In this document: positions 53,187-55,007 of the stretch, in pieces | Numbering within the stretch: position 1 is the stretch's first letter | How the letters are laid out: every line of letters begins with the position of its first letter | NCBI GenBank assembly: GCA_964464375.1 | Contig: CAYXFU010000023.1 | Coordinates: forward strand, 1 to 55,007 | Reading direction: 5' to 3' | Origin: CAIOZA01 sp964464375 | GTDB lineage: Bacteria > Bacteroidota > Ignavibacteria > Kapaibacteriales > UBA2268 | DNA: 55,007 nt | The notes under the pieces: generated by a model | What the model was told of the DNA's origin: nothing | Databases searched by the model: none | Seen by the model: only the letters and a program-made list of their open reading frames with translations | Made by a program: the position numbers and the translations under genes

Positions 53187-54026
53187 ATGAAAATTAAAGA
53201 ACTAAAGATACCTTTGAAGTTAAAAAATAGCGGAGCCCTTGAAATCTTCTTTCTTGGCACCGGTACTGCTTTTAGTAAGCTCTACAATAATAATATCATT
53301 ATTATTAAGGGCAATACTTCTATATTAGTTGATTTTGGTATCTCTGGTCCAAGAGCTCTTGGTGAGGTTGCCGGTCTTTCTTATAACGAGATTACTACTC
53401 TTCTGCCAACTCACAGCCATGCCGATCATATCGGGGGTATTGAGAATCTGGCACTTTACCATAGATATTTGAATCAGAATCATCCTTCAAAACTTAAAAT
53501 TATCATAAATGAAGAATATCAGAAGGTGCTTTGGGATCGCTCGCTCCGCGGTGGTATGGAATGGAACGAGTCCAATTATAAAGGGACTAAGCTTACTTTC
53601 GACGATTATTTCGAAGCTGTTCGTCCGGATATCAAGACCCAAAATGGAGAAAAAAATTATTCGTTAGACTACAATGGAATAAAGCTTGAATTTGTTCCAA
53701 CTAACCATATTCCTGATAATGCAAAAACAGTCAAACAGGCTTTTATATCATTCGGTTTGTTTATCGATGGGAAAGTTCTGTTCACTGGCGACACCAAATT
53801 TGATCCTGAAATAATAAACAAATATTCAAAAAAAGCTGAAATTATTTTTCATGATTGTTCATTTACGGACAATCCTGTCCATACACCACTGAGTAAACTC
53901 AGAACATTACCGGATGACCTCAAGAAGCGTATCTATCTGATGCACTACGAAGATAACTGGAAGGATATCGATGTAAAGGATTTTGCCGGTTTGGCTAAAG
54001 CCGGTGTAAGGTATATATTCGATTAA
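53187..54026 (+). CDS. MBL-fold metallohydrolase
   Basis: 279 residues. The metallo-beta-lactamase motif is THSHADHIGG (His76, His78, Asp80, His81), with the later ligands in NHIPD, TGDTKFD and MHYE. The N-terminal FFLGTGTAFS and the overall size recall the RNase Z/phosphodiesterase branch of the superfamily; class II cAMP phosphodiesterases share the H-x-S/x-H-x-D-H core, so hydrolysis of cAMP is conceivable but not shown. It ends one base from the convergent stop of the Popeye-like gene. Confidence 0.8.
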   Translation: MKIKELKIPLKLKNSGALEIFFLGTGTAFSKLYNNNIIIIKGNTSILVDFGISGPRALGEVAGLSYNEITTLLPTHSHADHIGGIENLALYHRYLNQNHPSKLKIIINEEYQKVLWDRSLRGGMEWNESNYKGTKLTFDDYFEAVRPDIKTQNGEKNYSLDYNGIKLEFVPTNHIPDNAKTVKQAFISFGLFIDGKVLFTGDTKFDPEIINKYSKKAEIIFHDCSFTDNPVHTPLSKLRTLPDDLKKRIYLMHYEDNWKDIDVKDFAGLAKAGVRYIFD

Positions 54027-54027
54027 T

Positions 54028-54684
54028 TTAGTTTTTGTTTCTGATATTTATCTTATTGATCAAATCTCCCGAGAAGATATCCTTGAGCGATTCATTCAGT
54101 TCGTGATTGTCGGCTATGAGCTTAGTAAGCTTATCCTTGTTCCAGGCAAACAGTTTCATTTTTGATGCCGCTTTAACTGTTGCAGTAGCAGGTGTACCTG
54201 TTAAAAAACTCATTTCACCCAGGAACTGCCACTTTGTTACAAATGCCACAACTTTCTCGTTTACAACTATTTCTGCAGTACCGTCCAAAATCAAATATAC
54301 ACAATTAGTCAGCTCATTTTCTTTGATAATCAAATCGTCTTCAACAAAATCACGCCACTCACCTGCACGCATTAACGTTGAAAAGCTGAACTTATCGAGT
54401 TTGGGGAAAAGATTATCCTTAATCTGCCTTATTTCATCCGTTAAGTGCTTGCCGAGATGATCTTTGACGAGTAAGTATATTTGAAAACTATTAGTCAGAA
54501 TCAGAACAAAACACCAGATAATCATAGACCAGAGCGGGTTGTTCTGCGAAAAGAAATCATAGACTAATTCCGCTGTAGCGGCTAGAATAAAAGTAACTCG
54601 CATCCATAGGATCTTGCGAAAGCTCGATCCAATCACGAACAGTCCGTTGCTGATATGTATGAAGATATCTATTATTGAAAACAT
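54028..54684 (-). CDS. Popeye-like membrane protein with cyclic-nucleotide-binding domain
   Basis: 218 residues from the ATG at 54684; the frame also opens at a TTG nine codons upstream. Two or three N-terminal helices (LFVIGSSFRKILWMRV..., LWSMIIWCFVLILTNSFQI) precede a cNMP-binding beta-roll at about 90-210. The order SSFRKILWMRV - LWSMIIW - SFQIYLL - MRAGEW - LILDGTAEIVV - GEMSFLTGTPATATV matches Popeye-domain proteins, which bind cAMP in animals. The phosphate-binding cassette lacks the canonical Arg of CRP-type pockets (Ala/Thr there), also a Popeye trait. It is a candidate effector of the cyclases upstream. Confidence 0.75.
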   Translation of the reverse strand: MFSIIDIFIHISNGLFVIGSSFRKILWMRVTFILAATAELVYDFFSQNNPLWSMIIWCFVLILTNSFQIYLLVKDHLGKHLTDEIRQIKDNLFPKLDKFSFSTLMRAGEWRDFVEDDLIIKENELTNCVYLILDGTAEIVVNEKVVAFVTKWQFLGEMSFLTGTPATATVKAASKMKLFAWNKDKLTKLIADNHELNESLKDIFSGDLINKINIRNKN

Positions 54685-54689
54685 TGGAA

Positions 54690-54875
54690 TTACCGATGGA
54701 ATTGATAACAAACAACAAAAATACTCAACTCTTGTCTGATTTGCAAGAAATACTGTTCAAATGAGCGAAGCGTCGTGGCGTCTCCCCAGCGGAATGTCCA
54801 ATGTGACGGCTCGGAATCCTGTGCGTTTGCTACAAATGTGCTTATGAAAGCAAGAAAGATTATTATATTTTTCAT
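54690..54875 (-). CDS. Short secreted peptide, possibly a truncated gene
   Basis: 61 codons: signal peptide MKNIIIFLAFISTFVANA followed by 43 residues (QDSEPSHWTFRWGDATTL...) with no known domain. AGG lies eight bases before the ATG. It ends 6 nt before the Popeye-like start on the same strand. The abrupt tail suggests a gene cut short after its export signal; a genuine small secreted protein is the alternative. Confidence 0.4.
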   Translation of the reverse strand: MKNIIIFLAFISTFVANAQDSEPSHWTFRWGDATTLRSFEQYFLQIRQELSIFVVCYQFHR

Positions 54876-54883
54876 ATTTACAC

Positions 54884-55007
54884 CTATCCCTGCTTAATAA
54901 CTTTATAAACACTAACCGTCCACTTACATCATTAATTGAATAGGTTTGCAAGGGAGCAATGCAATTTCTATCTAAAGCTACGATTGAAGTTGTTGGGTTG
55001 GGATAAA
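54884..55007 (-). pseudogene. C-terminal tail of a T9SS-type protein entering from the right, probably frameshifted
   Basis: From the window edge the minus strand reads YPNPTTSIVALDRN...TYSINDVSGRLV, the start of a type A sorting domain. The same frame then runs on without the expected ending, while a second frame closes with VSVYKVIKQG and a stop at 54884, just like a CTD end. An indel near 54920 would join the two. Most of the gene is outside the window. Confidence 0.45.

Overview
ORGANISM. The window looks like a chromosomal piece of an AT-rich member of the FCB group (Bacteroidota / Ignavibacteriota / Kapabacteria-like). Support: secreted proteins with type A C-terminal sorting domains (CTDs) of the type IX secretion system (T9SS), a FISUMP-domain lipoprotein, AT-rich leaders often without a strong Shine-Dalgarno, and promoters of the form TTTG-N19-21-TAnnTTTG (best in front of tRNA-Glu and the cyclase cluster). 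No phage, plasmid or ribosomal RNA gene is visible.

LAYOUT. 1-3.7 kb: decayed CTD pieces, a repeat doublet and a large T9SS-exported Asp-box propeller protein. 3.8-8.2 kb: methyltransferase, ArnT/PMT-type glycosyltransferase and MscS channel, probably one operon. 8.2-14.9 kb: a YD-repeat-like secreted protein, a DUF5714 protein, an M23 peptidase, a REP-associated (RAYT-like) transposase between arrays of small palindromes, tyrS, an orphan OmpR-type regulator and a lipoprotein. 14.9-15.9 kb: gene-poor, with a possible CheW relic. 15.9-20.5 kb: DUF2085 protein, envelope lipoprotein, a nucleotide-sugar dehydrogenase/aminotransferase pair, HicAB. 20.6-29.6 kb: an AT-rich secreted pair (one thioredoxin-like), MazG-like, nadA, Pyr_excise, rho, FtsL-like, an HGSNAT-like acyltransferase and a long coiled-coil protein. 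29.6-36.4 kb: two T9SS cargo proteins and a FISUMP lipoprotein. 36.5-38.9 kb: MNT/HI0074-type pair, lone XRE antitoxin, tRNA-Glu, coaE. 39-42 kb: two near-identical subtilisin-like lipoproteins. 42.9-55 kb: a lipoprotein, then four class III adenylate cyclases interleaved with an MpaB/Lcp-type oxygenase and a small membrane protein resembling transmembrane (Pyr4/PaxB-type) terpene cyclases, then VapBC, an MBL-fold hydrolase and a Popeye-like cyclic-nucleotide-binding membrane protein.

HOW IT FITS TOGETHER. The standout is 44.2-54.7 kb. Four receptor-like adenylate cyclases keep the residues for ATP selectivity and catalysis. Between them lie two enzymes that would both act on isoprenoids, tightly coupled to the third and fourth cyclases, and about 2 kb beyond is a candidate cAMP effector. 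An isoprenoid-derived signal read out by cAMP is a testable but unproven idea. The second theme is small palindromic DNA: 13-nt palindromes spaced 50-51 nt around the RAYT gene, and G/C-rich hairpins that lie in frame inside coding regions (cyclases and CTDs), reminiscent of Rickettsia palindromic elements. The third theme is recent gene conversion in the cyclase pair and the protease pair. Calls rest on reading the sequence; no database search was run.
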